NCBI RefSeq assembly: GCF_024105655.1
Contig: NZ_JAAAMH010000014.1
Span: forward strand, 1 to 64,000
Origin: Aliihoeflea sp. 40Bstr573
Lineage (GTDB): Bacteria; Pseudomonadota; Alphaproteobacteria; Rhizobiales; Rhizobiaceae
Direction of reading: 5' to 3'
Length of the DNA: 64,000 nucleotides
In this document: piece by piece, positions 1 through 9,616 of the stretch
How the letters are laid out: each line of letters opens with the position of its first letter
How positions within the stretch are numbered: position 1 is the first letter of the stretch
The notes under the pieces: model-generated
The model's database searches: none
The model's input: the letters and a program-made list of their open reading frames with translations, nothing else
Told to the model about the DNA's origin: nothing
Translations under genes and position numbers: made by a program

Positions 1-1422
1 GAGGATCGGAACGCGCGGATCTCCATCTTGGCGGCGGCCGTCAGGCCGACATGCCGGATACGTTTGTGCAGACTGTTTACACCATCGTCCAATTGTCGCT
101 TGCAACCGGGGCGGGCCATACGTTTGCGACAGGCGGTCATAGATCGGTGTCGTGCGCAGCGGCCGTCCGGCCGGCAGTTCCTCGTTCGGAAAGCGGATCG
201 AGAAGCGCCGCGAATAGTTCTCACGCACCTTGGCGTTGGTGTAGGCCATCGACGCCCAGTCGCCGTAGCGCGCGACATCCATCGCCCAGATGTCGGCGCC
301 CGGATCGTCTTCGATCATCCAGTTGGCAATGGCAAGCCCGACACCCCCGCCCTGACTGAAACCTGCCATGACGCCGCACGCCACCCAGAAGCCAGGCAGG
401 CCGCGCACCGGGCCGACCAGCGGGTTGCCGTCCGGCGCAAATGTGAACGGACCATTGATGATCTGCTTGATCCCGGTCTTCTGGAACGCGGGGAAATGTC
501 GAAAGCCGACTTCGAGCGACGGCGCGATGCGGTCAAGGTCCGGCTCCAGCAATTCGTGCCCGAAGTTCCATGGCGTCTCGACCTGCGACCACGGCTTGCC
601 CGCCTTCTCGTAGGTGCCCATCAGCATGCCGCCGCGCTCCTGGCGCAGATAGAACTCGCCGTCGAAATCGATCGCGTGGATGATTTCGGTTCCGGTCTTG
701 GCATTCCAGGCCGCGACCTCGGGCATGTCCTCGGTGATGAGGTACATATGCTCCATGGCGAGCACCGGCAGTTCCAGCCCGACCATGCGCCCGACCTCGC
801 GCGCCCACAGCCCGCCCGCATTGACGACGTGCTCAGCGATGATCTCGCCCTTGTTCGTCGAGACCTGCCACTGGCCGTCCGGCCGCTGCGCGATGCCCTC
901 GACCTTGGTGAACCGCTCGACCGAAGCGCCGAGCTTGCGCGCGGCCTTGGCATAGGCGTGGGTCACGCCCGATGGATCCAGATGGCCGTCGACGACCGTC
1001 CGGACCGCGCCGACGAATTCGGCCGGATCGAGAAGCGGCATCAGTTCGCCGGCTTCCGCGGCGGAGATTTCCTCCAGTTCGATGCCGAGATAGCGCCCCT
1101 TGGCGACGAGATTGCGCAGCCAGTCCATCCGCGCCGTCGTCGCCGCCAGCATGACGCCGCCGGTCAGGTGAACGCCGGTCGCCTGGCCGGAAAGCTCCTC
1201 GATCTCCTTGTAGAGGCTGATCGTGTATTTCTGCAGCTTGGCGACGTTGGGGTCGCCATTGACCGTGTGCATGCCCCCTGCCGCGTGCCAGGTCGAGCCG
1301 GACGTCAGTTCGTCGCGTTCCAGCAAGACCACATCCGTCCATCCCGCTCGCGCCAGATGATAGAGCACAGAGCACCCCACAACCCCGCCCCCGATGACCA
1401 CGACACGTGCATGCGATTTCCT
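1..1422 (-). CDS. FAD-dependent dimethylglycine/sarcosine dehydrogenase-like oxidoreductase, 3' end outside window, possibly damaged
   Basis: The minus-strand frame reads through a Rossmann FAD motif (VVVIGGGVVGCSVLYHLARAG), then DELTSGSTWHAAGGMH, HLDPSGVTHAYAKAA and FAPDGNPLVGPVRG, the order seen in FAD-dependent N-demethylases of the dimethylglycine/sarcosine dehydrogenase family. These enzymes oxidise an N-methyl group and pass the one-carbon unit to tetrahydrofolate through a C-terminal GcvT-like domain, which would lie outside the window. Two things are odd. The frame has no ATG, GTG or TTG at the expected start; the codon just before the usual N-terminus (Lys-Ser-His-Ala-Arg) is AGG at 1420-1422, and the only nearby ATG (1411-1413) is in another frame. 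Left of about position 133, after TTPIYDRL, the translation stays open but no longer resembles the family. It lies about 65 bases after the MttB-like gene and probably shares its operon. The family call is firm; the 5' end and intactness are not. Confidence 0.7.
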
Positions 1423-1486
1423 GGATGTTCCTGTGAAGTCAGATGGTTGAGTTGGTTCTTGGAATCGACGTCTCAGCTTCTTGAGA

Positions 1487-3025
1487 TCAAGGCTCCCCGC
1501 TGCCGATCTCCTCGCGCCGCCGCGCCACATAGGCATCGAGTTCCTCGCGAACGCCCGGATCCATCGCCGGCTCGACATATTCCTCCAGCGCCTTCTTCCA
1601 GACCGCCGTCGCGCGGTGGGTGGCATCGAGCCCGCCCGCCTCCTCCCAGCTCTCGAAATTCTGCCAGTTGGAAAGGATCGGCTGGTAAAAGGCGGTGGAA
1701 TAGCGCTCCAGCGTGTGCGGGTCGCCGAAGAAGTGCCCGCCGGTCGGGACGCGGCCAAGCGCGTCGAGCGCGAGTTCGCCGGCATCGACCGGGATCGGCG
1801 TCAGGAACTCCATCATGTGCTGGATCATCTCGACGTCGATGACGAACTTCTCGAAGCCCGCCGTCAGCCCGCCCTCCTGCCAGCCGGCCGCGTGATAGAC
1901 GAGATTTCCATGCCCGAGGATCGCGCCCCAAAGCGCCATCATCGTCTCGTACGCCCCTTGCGCGTCCGCCGCATTGGAGGCCGAGCCGGGGGTCGTTCTG
2001 TAGGGCAGGCCGTATTTCCGCGCGAGCTGGCCGGACGCGATGTTGGCCTTGGTATTTTCCGGCGTGCCGAAGGCCGGCGCACCCGACTTCATGTCGACGT
2101 TCGACGTGAACGCGCCATAGATCGCCGGCGCGCCGGGCCGCACGAGCTGCGTCAGCGCAATTCCGGCCAGCGCCTCGGCGTTCTGCTGGGCCAGCGCGCC
2201 GGCGAGCGTCACCGGGCTCATCGCCCCCATCAGCGTGAACGGCGTCACGCAGACCGACTGGCCATGCTCCGACATGGCAATCATGCCGTCCAGCATGTCG
2301 CCGTCGAAGCGGCGCGGCGAGTTGACCGAGATGATCGTCGTCACGGACGGATCGCCGCGCATCTCGTCGAGCCCCATCCCGCGCGCGATCGCGGCCATCT
2401 TCACGCCGTCGAGCGCCCGCCCGGCACCGATCGCCGAAACGTGGAAGGCCTTGTCGGTGAGCGTCAGATTGGCGCGATAGGTGTCGAGATGGCGAGAATG
2501 GGCCGGCAGTTCCATCGGCGCGCAGACCTGATTGCCGAGCATGTGGATGCAATTGAAGTGCTGCGCCAGCCGAACGAGGTCGCAATAGTCGCGGTAGTTG
2601 CCCGACCGCCGCCCGCGCTCCATGTCGTGAACGTTGGGCGGACCGGCAACGAGCGTGAAATTGATCGCATCGCCACCGATCGTCAGCCGGTTTTCGGCAT
2701 TGCGCGGCGTCAGGTGAAATGACGAAGGCGCCTTGGCAACCGCCTCCAGGACGAGCCCCCGGTCGAGCCGGACGAGCCCGCTCGCATGATCGACTTGTCC
2801 GCCCGCCGCCTCGAAGATGGAGCGCGCCCGCGCGCTCATGATCTCGACGCCGAAATTCTCCAGAATATGCATCGAGGCGTCGTGGATCGCCTCGATCTGG
2901 TCGGCGGAGAGGAGTTCCATCGGCGGATATGGATTGCGCGCCGCGCGTCGCGGCAATTGCGCGATGCCCGCATCCTCGGAACGGCGGGCACGGTCGGCGG
3001 AACGGCGGCGGCGAGGCTGGGTCAT
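1487..3025 (-). CDS. MttB-like trimethylamine/betaine methyltransferase family protein (COG5598, non-pyrrolysine type)
   Basis: A 512-residue protein with the sequence character of the trimethylamine methyltransferase family: an N-terminal segment around IHDASMHILENFGVEI, a central TSNVDMKSGAPAFGTPE stretch, GSASNAADAQGAYE and a C-terminal GRVPTGGHFFGDPHT. Family members move a methyl group from a quaternary or tertiary amine to a corrinoid. There is no in-frame amber codon, so this belongs to the non-pyrrolysine branch, which includes a glycine betaine methyltransferase. I chose the ATG at 3025; a TTG five codons upstream is possible. It sits between the peptide-type ABC importer and the dimethylglycine-dehydrogenase-like gene, which suggests use of a betaine-type amine. 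No dedicated corrinoid protein gene is visible. The true substrate cannot be read from sequence. Confidence 0.82.
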   Translation of the reverse strand: MTQPRRRRSADRARRSEDAGIAQLPRRAARNPYPPMELLSADQIEAIHDASMHILENFGVEIMSARARSIFEAAGGQVDHASGLVRLDRGLVLEAVAKAPSSFHLTPRNAENRLTIGGDAINFTLVAGPPNVHDMERGRRSGNYRDYCDLVRLAQHFNCIHMLGNQVCAPMELPAHSRHLDTYRANLTLTDKAFHVSAIGAGRALDGVKMAAIARGMGLDEMRGDPSVTTIISVNSPRRFDGDMLDGMIAMSEHGQSVCVTPFTLMGAMSPVTLAGALAQQNAEALAGIALTQLVRPGAPAIYGAFTSNVDMKSGAPAFGTPENTKANIASGQLARKYGLPYRTTPGSASNAADAQGAYETMMALWGAILGHGNLVYHAAGWQEGGLTAGFEKFVIDVEMIQHMMEFLTPIPVDAGELALDALGRVPTGGHFFGDPHTLERYSTAFYQPILSNWQNFESWEEAGGLDATHRATAVWKKALEEYVEPAMDPGVREELDAYVARRREEIGSGEP

Positions 3026-3177
3026 GCCGCCAATGTGCAAACCCGCAGCGAGGGCCGCTAGAAGAAATGCGACGTCTGAATATGGCGATCGCGCCAGTTC
3101 ACCGGCACATCAATTGACAAGTACCCAAATAGCGACACATCAAGTCGCCTCATCAACAAAGACGCCTTCGGCAGGGA

Positions 3178-5643
3178 TCACTCACTATCCTTGCCGCTCA
3201 CCGCACGCGCGCCGATCGAGCGCCGAGCCTCTTCCGGCGAGGCGGCGACGTCGATCGGCTGGCGCGGAGCGCGCTTTGCTCCGGCCGCTTCTGCCTCTTC
3301 CTTCGGCGTCGCGGCAAGGCCGGGCTTCACCTCGGCGCTTGCGGCCAACCGTCCCTCGCCGGCCTCCGTCAGCGACTTTTCCGGCGCCGAATCGCCGGGC
3401 ACGGCCGACATTTCCTTCGACGCCACGACAGGCGGCTCGCCGTCCTCGGCGCCGTCGTCCACTGGATGCTCTGCCGACTCCTGCACATGGCCGCGCGGCG
3501 CGTTCGCCATCGGCGCGCTGCTCGCCGTGTCGTCTTCCTTCTTGCCGTCGAAGCTGATCACCGGCTCCATCTGCGCAAGTTCCGCATCGTCGAGCCAGCA
3601 AAGGCTCTTGTGCCCTCCGCCAAGTTCGCGCAGCGGCGGCAGCTCGGTCTCGCATTTGTTGCCGGGCACCAGATGCTTGTAGTTGCAGCGCGTCTGGAAC
3701 GGGCAGCCCGAAGGCGGGTTCATCGCCGAGGGAATGTCGCCTTCGAGCACGATGTGCTTCTTGACCACGGACGTGTCGGCGATCGGGATCGCGGACAAAA
3801 GCGCCTCGGTATAGGGGTGGTAGGGCGGCGCGAAGATCTGGTCTGTCGTCCCCTGCTCCACAATATAGCCGAGATACATGACGACGACGCGGTCGGCGAG
3901 ATAGCGCACGACCGAAAGATCGTGGCTGATGAACAGCATCGTCGTCTTGTTCTTGCGCTGGATGTCCATCAGCAGTTCGGTGACCGCCGCCTGCACCGAG
4001 ACGTCGAGCGCCGAAACCGGCTCGTCGGCCACCACCACGCGGGCGTTGCCTGCAAACGCCCGCGCGACGCCGATGCGCTGCTTCTGCCCGCCCGAAAGCT
4101 GGCGCGGCATCCGGGTCGCGAATGCGCGGGGCAGCTTCACGAGGTCGAGCAGCTCGAACATGCGCTGCTTGCGTTCGGCCGTGTTATTGCCGATCTTGAA
4201 CTTCTCCAGTGTGCGGATGATCTGCGAGCCGACCGAATGGCTGGGATTGAGCGTGTCGAACGGGTTCTGGAACACCATCTGGATCGACGAGATCGTCTCC
4301 GTGTCGCGGCCCTCGATCGGCGTGCCACCGATGGATTTGTTGTCGAGCGTCACCGACCCTTCCGTCGCCGTCTCCAGCCCGAGCAGCACCTTCGCCAGCG
4401 TGGACTTCCCGCAGCCGCTTTCCCCCACGATCGCGACGGTCTCGCTTTCGCGTGCCTCGAAGCTGATCTGCTCGTTGGCCTTGACGGTGCGCGTGTCGCC
4501 GCCGCCGAAAATGGCATTTGCCGCGACCTCGTAGTGCTTCTTCAGCTTCTCGATCTTCAGCACCGGCGCACCGGGCTTCACCGCTTCCTTCTGCGTCGTC
4601 GCTCCCTCCGGCACCGCCGCCCAGTCGATCTGATCGAACCGCACGCAGCGGCTCATATGCCCCTCATGCCCCTCCACCTTCACCATCGGGATTTCGGCGG
4701 CGTCACACACACCTTCCACGAAATGGTGGCAGCGCGGGCCGAAATTGCAGCCCTTCGGCCGCTCGTGCGGCAGCGGCAGCTGGCCGGGAATGGCGATCAG
4801 CGGCCGCGAATTCTTGTCGGCGCCGGGCAGCGGAATCGAGCGGAACAGCCCTTGCGTATAGGGATGGCGCATATGATCGAAGACGTCGCGGATCGAGCCT
4901 GTTTCGACGGCCTCGCCCGAATACATGACCGTGATCCGGTCGCAGGTCTCGAGGATCAGCCCCAGATTGTGCGACACGAAGATCATCGACGTGCCGAAGC
5001 GCTTGCCCAGATCCTTGACGAGCTGGACGATGCCCGCCTCCACCGTCACGTCGAGCGCCGTCGTCGGCTCGTCGAGCAGAAGCAGCGCGGGCTTCGACAA
5101 GAGCGCCATGGCGATAACGATGCGCTGCTGCTGGCCGCCCGAAAGCTGGTGCGGGTACGAATCCATGATGCGCGCCGGATCGGGCAGGCGAACCGCCGTC
5201 AGCATGTCAAGCGCGCGGTCATAGGCTTCCTTCTTGGAAACCTTTTCGTGGATGATCGGCACTTCCATCAACTGCCGCCCGACCCTCATGGCCGGGTTCA
5301 GGCTGGCCATCGGCTCCTGGTAGATCATCGCGATCTTGTTGCCGCGGATCGCGCGCAGTTCCTCATCCGACATGTCGCCCATGTCGCGGCCCTGGAACTT
5401 GATCCGTCCGCCGACGATCTTCCCGACATTGGACAGGTCGCGCATGATGCCGAGCGAGACGGTCGACTTGCCGCAGCCCGATTCCCCGACGATGCCCATC
5501 GCCTCGCCCGGCATGACCGAGCAGGAAAAATCCATCACCGCAGGGATTTCCCCGCGCTTAGTGAAGAAGGAGATGGACAGGTTCTCGATTTCGAGGATGG
5601 GCTCGGCCCCCTCGACGGCGGAGGATTTGACGGTCTCGTTCAT
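3178..5643 (-). CDS. Fused double ATP-binding subunit of peptide/opine-type ABC importer (DppD-DppF-like)
   Basis: An 821-residue protein with two complete ABC ATPase domains. Domain 1 has Walker A GESGCGKST near residue 55, signature LSGGQQQR and Walker B ALLLLDEPTTALD. Domain 2 begins near residue 365 and has [17 protein letters not shown] and VVVADEPVSALD. Each is followed by an oligopeptide-transporter C-terminal segment with Cys-containing motifs (GCNFGPRCHHF and GCPFQTRCNY). It would energise the two permeases encoded directly upstream; the start codon lies 4 bases after the permease stop. The last 140 or so residues are rich in Ala, Glu, Pro and Gly, look disordered, and are not part of the usual ATPase. 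Fused DppDF subunits are known in Rhizobiales; the long tail is the unusual part. Confidence 0.93.
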   Translation of the reverse strand: MNETVKSSAVEGAEPILEIENLSISFFTKRGEIPAVMDFSCSVMPGEAMGIVGESGCGKSTVSLGIMRDLSNVGKIVGGRIKFQGRDMGDMSDEELRAIRGNKIAMIYQEPMASLNPAMRVGRQLMEVPIIHEKVSKKEAYDRALDMLTAVRLPDPARIMDSYPHQLSGGQQQRIVIAMALLSKPALLLLDEPTTALDVTVEAGIVQLVKDLGKRFGTSMIFVSHNLGLILETCDRITVMYSGEAVETGSIRDVFDHMRHPYTQGLFRSIPLPGADKNSRPLIAIPGQLPLPHERPKGCNFGPRCHHFVEGVCDAAEIPMVKVEGHEGHMSRCVRFDQIDWAAVPEGATTQKEAVKPGAPVLKIEKLKKHYEVAANAIFGGGDTRTVKANEQISFEARESETVAIVGESGCGKSTLAKVLLGLETATEGSVTLDNKSIGGTPIEGRDTETISSIQMVFQNPFDTLNPSHSVGSQIIRTLEKFKIGNNTAERKQRMFELLDLVKLPRAFATRMPRQLSGGQKQRIGVARAFAGNARVVVADEPVSALDVSVQAAVTELLMDIQRKNKTTMLFISHDLSVVRYLADRVVVMYLGYIVEQGTTDQIFAPPYHPYTEALLSAIPIADTSVVKKHIVLEGDIPSAMNPPSGCPFQTRCNYKHLVPGNKCETELPPLRELGGGHKSLCWLDDAELAQMEPVISFDGKKEDDTASSAPMANAPRGHVQESAEHPVDDGAEDGEPPVVASKEMSAVPGDSAPEKSLTEAGEGRLAASAEVKPGLAATPKEEAEAAGAKRAPRQPIDVAASPEEARRSIGARAVSGKDSE

Positions 5644-5647
5644 GGCC

Positions 5648-6805
5648 TCAATCCTTCAGTGACTGCTCACGCAGCGCATCCGCCAGCAGGTTGAGCCCGA
5701 GCACGAAACTCATCAGGGCAACCACGGGCGGCAGCGCCGGGTGGACATAGGCGCGCAACAGGCGGCTCGCATCCTTGATCGCCGTGCCCCAATCCGGGCT
5801 TTCGGGAGACAAGCCAAGGCCGAAATAGCCGAGCGTGCCGAGCAGGATCGTCGTATAGCCGATGCGCAGGCATGCATCGACGATCAATGGGCCGCGCGCA
5901 TTGGGCAGCACTTCCCACAGCATGATGTACCAGGGCGTCTCGCCCCGCGTTTGCGCGGCCGCCACATAGTCCCGCGTCTTGATGTCCATGACGAGCCCGC
6001 GCACGATGCGAAAGACGCCCGGGCTCGACGCAAACACCACCGCCACGAAGATGTTGAGCTCGTTCGGCGAGATACGGATGAATCCCAGCGGGTCCGCGTC
6101 GAACACCAGCCCGGCATAGATCCACCCGCCGATCAGGAAGGTCAGCCCGAGCTGGATCGCGAGCAGGACCGGCCGGTGCTTGTTGCGGGTGTAGAACAGC
6201 GTGGCGAAGAAGATGATCGGGAACAGGAAGAACAGGCCCGCCATCGCATAGGGGATCGGCGTCTCCATGATGCCGGGGGTGACCAGCAGGTAGAAGAGCA
6301 GGATCACCGGGAAGGCGAGGACGAGATTGGCGAGGAAGGAGAGGAAGGAGTCGATCCGCCCGCCATAATAGCCGGCAGGCAGGCCGAGCGTCGTTCCCAC
6401 CATGAGCGCGAAGCCCGTCGCAACTGGCGCGATCAGGAGCACGATCTGGCTGCCATAGATGGTGCGCGAGAAGATGTCGCGCGCCAGCCGGTCACCGCCG
6501 AAAAGGTAGGCCTGGCCTGATTCCGCTTCGATGGCGCCGGGCAGCGCATCCTTCATCATCAGCATCTGGCCGAGCGGATCGAACGGCGCGATGATGTCGG
6601 CGAAGATCGCGGTGAACAGCCAGAAATAGCAGATGGCGACGCCGACCACTCCGACCGGGTTGCCGAAGAGTTCGCCGTAGAGGGCGAGCCTTTTGCGAAA
6701 GGCAAAGCTTGCGCCCATGACGATGAGAAGCGCGACCCAGACGGGCCAGAACCGGGCGAGAACGCCCGTCAAGATCTGGAGTGCACTCAGATATTCAAGC
6801 TGCAT
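5648..6805 (-). CDS. Peptide/opine-type ABC importer permease (DppC-like)
   Basis: A 385-residue inner-membrane protein. After an N-terminal helix and a region naming the DppC-type start (FGNPVGVVGVAICYFWLFTA, DIIAPFDP), it carries transmembrane helices and the permease coupling motif around DYVAAAQTRGETPWYIMLWEVLPNARGP, which contacts the ATPase. It ends with FVLGLNLLADALRE, typical of DppC/OppC. It is longer than usual DppC because of an insertion of about 80 residues with extra hydrophobic segments around residues 195-245. It lies 12 bases after the DppB-like gene and 4 bases before the ATPase gene in one operon. Substrate is not predictable from the permease. Confidence 0.93.
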   Translation of the reverse strand: MQLEYLSALQILTGVLARFWPVWVALLIVMGASFAFRKRLALYGELFGNPVGVVGVAICYFWLFTAIFADIIAPFDPLGQMLMMKDALPGAIEAESGQAYLFGGDRLARDIFSRTIYGSQIVLLIAPVATGFALMVGTTLGLPAGYYGGRIDSFLSFLANLVLAFPVILLFYLLVTPGIMETPIPYAMAGLFFLFPIIFFATLFYTRNKHRPVLLAIQLGLTFLIGGWIYAGLVFDADPLGFIRISPNELNIFVAVVFASSPGVFRIVRGLVMDIKTRDYVAAAQTRGETPWYIMLWEVLPNARGPLIVDACLRIGYTTILLGTLGYFGLGLSPESPDWGTAIKDASRLLRAYVHPALPPVVALMSFVLGLNLLADALREQSLKD

Positions 6806-6817
6806 GCGCGTTTCCCC

Positions 6818-7852
6818 CTATTGAACGCGAATGCGCGGATTGAGATAGGCATAGCCGACGTCGGAAATGAGCTGCGTGAACAGCACCACGAAGACCGAGA
6901 CGAGCGAGCAGCCGAGAAGCATGTCGATGTCGTTGTTGCCGGCCGCTTCCACCAGCGTGAAGCCGAAGCCCTGGTAGCGGAACATCACCTCGACGATGAC
7001 GACGCCGGTCAGAAGCCATGGAAACTGCAGCATGATCACCGTGAACGGCGCGATCAGCGCGTTGCGCAGCGCGTGCTTGATGACGACGGACGAAAAGCCG
7101 AGGCCCTTGAGGCGTGCGGTGCGGATATATTGCTGCGTCATCACCTCGACCATCGAGGCGCGGGTCATGCGGGCGATGTAACCGATGCCGTAGATCGCCA
7201 TGGTCATGACCGGAAGCGTGAAATTGTTGAAGGTGATGCCCTGGTTGGTGGCGCTCGCCGCCGACCCGTTGAGCCAGCCCAGCCACGAGGCGAAGATAAC
7301 GGTGAAGATGACCCCCGACACATATTCGGGCGTCGCTGTCGTGGTGATCGCCGCCACCGAGAGACTTCGGTCCGTCCGCGTTCCTTCGCGCATCCCGGCA
7401 AGAATGCCCATCAGGAGCGCGATGGGGACCATGGTGACCATGACCCAGAACATCAGCTTGCCCGTCGCCGCCAGTGCCGGGAAGAGCTTGTCCTCGACCT
7501 CGGTCCGAAACTTGGTCGAGCAGCCCCAGTCACCCTGCAGGATGCCGGAATAGCTCGGCTCCATCGGACCGGAGCAGTAGCTGAATCGCGGCTGCGGCTC
7601 ACCGGCATCGTTCGTCACCGGTTGCTTTGGCACCACGCCGAGCCACTGGCCGTAGCGCACGAAGAACGGCTCGCGATAGCCGTTATTGACCAGCCATTGC
7701 TCGATCTGCGCGTCCGAGGACCGCATGTCGATCTGGCTGATCGACAGGCGCCGCAGGTTCGGCTCCAGATTGACGAGGAAGAACACCACCAGCGTCAGGC
7801 AAACCATCGTGAGTGCCATGACGCCGAGACGCCGCAAGATGAAAGACAGCAT
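6818..7852 (-). CDS. Peptide/opine-type ABC importer permease (DppB-like)
   Basis: A 344-residue membrane permease of the DppB/OppB family. The N-terminus MLSFILRRLGVMALTMVCLTLVVF is the characteristic first helix, and the coupling loop around YIRTARLKGLGFSSVVIKHALRNALIAP is the EAA-type motif that binds the ATPase. It pairs with the DppC-like subunit to form the channel. A periplasmic insertion between helices 1 and 2 carries several Pro, Arg and Trp residues. It follows the binding-protein gene after a 99-base gap that contains a perfect hairpin, as is common where the binding protein must be made in excess of the permeases. Confidence 0.93.
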   Translation of the reverse strand: MLSFILRRLGVMALTMVCLTLVVFFLVNLEPNLRRLSISQIDMRSSDAQIEQWLVNNGYREPFFVRYGQWLGVVPKQPVTNDAGEPQPRFSYCSGPMEPSYSGILQGDWGCSTKFRTEVEDKLFPALAATGKLMFWVMVTMVPIALLMGILAGMREGTRTDRSLSVAAITTTATPEYVSGVIFTVIFASWLGWLNGSAASATNQGITFNNFTLPVMTMAIYGIGYIARMTRASMVEVMTQQYIRTARLKGLGFSSVVIKHALRNALIAPFTVIMLQFPWLLTGVVIVEVMFRYQGFGFTLVEAAGNNDIDMLLGCSLVSVFVVLFTQLISDVGYAYLNPRIRVQ

Positions 7853-7905
7853 GAGCCCCCTGCCGTTCTGGTTGGGGTTTTGTTTTTATGTTCCCGAAGC
7901 AGTCT

Positions 7906-7932
7906 GGCGAAGGCCGGCTTGCGGCCTTCGCC
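7906..7932 (-). terminator. Perfect hairpin between binding-protein and permease genes
   Basis: An 11-bp perfect stem (GGCGAAGGCCG at 7906-7916 pairing with 7922-7932) with a 5-base loop lies just past the stop codon of the binding-protein gene. No T-run follows directly on the minus strand, so it is more likely a partial terminator or an mRNA 3'-end stabiliser that raises binding-protein levels over the downstream permeases than a full operon end. The role is inferred from position and structure. Confidence 0.6.
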
Positions 7933-7951
7933 TGTTGCGTAGCGCGGCCGA

Positions 7952-9616
7952 TCAGGCGCCTTCGGCCAGCCACACCTTGCCGAGATCGATCTCGAAGGTC
8001 GGGTGCATGCCGTGGTTCTTCACCGCCTCGACCGAATGGTTGTAGAGCGTACGCCAGTAGGGCTGGATGATGATGCCGGAATCCTGGATGATCGTTTCGA
8101 TCTGCTCCATGACTTCCTTGCGTGCTTCCGAATCCCCGATCGCCAGGCCCTGGCTGATCAGCGCGTCGAGCTCTTCGTTCGCATAGGCCGTCTCGTTCCA
8201 GCTTCCGCCCGAGCGGTAGGCGAGCGCGATGACCTGGATGCCGAGCGGGCGCATGTTCCAGTTCGTGGCCGAGAAGGGATACTTCGTCCAGTCGTTCCAG
8301 AAAGTCGAACCCGGCAGAACCGTGCGCTTTACCTTGAAGCCGGCGTCGCGAAGCTGCGCGGCGACGGCATCGCACGAATTGCGGTGCCAAGTTTCGTCGA
8401 CCGAGATGATCTCATGCTCGAAATCCATCTGGCCGGCTTCTTCCATCATCTGCTTGGCGCGCTCGACGTCGCGCTCATGCGCGGCGATCTCGACATGGTC
8501 CGGCTGGATCGGCGCGACATGGTAGTTGTCGGCCTTCACGCCGGCATTGTCGATGCCAAGCTGCAAGATGACGTTGTTGTCGACGCCGTACTGGATGGCC
8601 TTGCGCACGTTCTGGTCGTCATAGGGCGCATTGTCGACGTTCATGCGAATGCACAGCGTCGTGCCCGTCATGACTTCCGAGCGCACCAGGCCGAGACTGT
8701 CCATGATCTCGAGATAGTCGGAGGTCGTCTCGTAATTGGTGTGGATCTCGCCGGATTCGAACGCCGAGACCATGGCTGCCGGATCGGTGCCGTAGTCGAT
8801 GAACTCGACGCCGTCGAGATAGACGTCGCCATTCCACCACGAACCGCTTTCGCGGCGCTTGAAGACGATGCGGTCGCCGACCGAATAGGAGACGAGTTCG
8901 AAAGGCCCGGTGCCGATCGGGTTCGCAACCCAGTCCGCGCCGGTCTCCTCGAAGCTCGGGTGAACGATGAGCGCCGGATAGTCGGCGAAGCCGGGGATGA
9001 TGGACACGTCCGGCTCGGGCAGCGTCAGCTTGACCGTGTAATCGTCGACACGCTCGACCGCGCCTTCGCGCAGCTTCTTCGTGTCGGGATCGATCATCGA
9101 GGAGACACGCGTCGCCATCGAGTTGCCTTCGGCTTCCTGGTCGGCCCAGCGCGTCAGATTGTAGATCACGTCGTCTGCTGTGAATTCGTCGCCGTTCGTC
9201 CAGGTCACGCCCTGGCGTACGTTGAGCAGGTATTCCGTCGCGTCCTCATTGACTTCCCAGCTTTCCAGCAGCCGGCCCTCGAAGGTGAAGTCACGGGTAT
9301 ACTTGACCAGCGGCTCGAGCGACTGGCGCATGCCGTTGGCGATTTCGGACCAGTCGGCCGTACGCGGATCCTTGTTCGCCTTGACGAACATGGCGACACG
9401 CAGCGTGCCGCCGGTGACGGGCTCGCCGTCATCCTGCGCAATCGCCTCGCCCGGCAGCGCCATGCCAAGCATCGAATAGGCAAGCGCGGTCGTCGCGCCG
9501 AAAGTGCTGGCCAGCGCCAGGAACTCGCGACGATCCATATCGCCGGCCTTGGCTTCTTCGGCCAGCTTCTCGATATGCGCGGGAACGCGATCGCCGTCGC
9601 TCTTGAAGAACTTCAT
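7952..9616 (-). CDS. Periplasmic substrate-binding protein of peptide/opine-type ABC importer, Tat-type signal
   Basis: A 554-residue extracellular solute-binding protein of family 5 (DppA/OppA-like). It contains the family's core pattern: [29 protein letters not shown] near the N-terminal third, then [22 protein letters not shown], and [18 protein letters not shown]. The N-terminus has [21 protein letters not shown], a twin-arginine-like signal, rather than a plain Sec signal. I chose the ATG at 9616 because the GGGAG ribosome site sits about 9 bases upstream; the ATG at 9625 would abut it. It is the first gene of the importer operon running to the MttB-like and FAD genes, so a methylated amine or amino-acid betaine is a reasonable guess for the ligand. 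Confidence 0.92.
   Translation of the reverse strand: MKFFKSDGDRVPAHIEKLAEEAKAGDMDRREFLALASTFGATTALAYSMLGMALPGEAIAQDDGEPVTGGTLRVAMFVKANKDPRTADWSEIANGMRQSLEPLVKYTRDFTFEGRLLESWEVNEDATEYLLNVRQGVTWTNGDEFTADDVIYNLTRWADQEAEGNSMATRVSSMIDPDTKKLREGAVERVDDYTVKLTLPEPDVSIIPGFADYPALIVHPSFEETGADWVANPIGTGPFELVSYSVGDRIVFKRRESGSWWNGDVYLDGVEFIDYGTDPAAMVSAFESGEIHTNYETTSDYLEIMDSLGLVRSEVMTGTTLCIRMNVDNAPYDDQNVRKAIQYGVDNNVILQLGIDNAGVKADNYHVAPIQPDHVEIAAHERDVERAKQMMEEAGQMDFEHEIISVDETWHRNSCDAVAAQLRDAGFKVKRTVLPGSTFWNDWTKYPFSATNWNMRPLGIQVIALAYRSGGSWNETAYANEELDALISQGLAIGDSEARKEVMEQIETIIQDSGIIIQPYWRTLYNHSVEAVKNHGMHPTFEIDLGKVWLAEGA

Noticed and set aside
28-1842. Long plus-strand open frame opposite the FAD oxidoreductase and MttB-like genes
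   Set aside because: It is the antisense shadow of two clearly homologous minus-strand genes; its product is Arg/Ala/His-rich with no recognisable motif.
3466-5694. 742-codon plus-strand frame opposite the fused ATPase
   Set aside because: Antisense to a protein with two complete sets of ABC motifs; the composition is typical of a GC-rich shadow frame.
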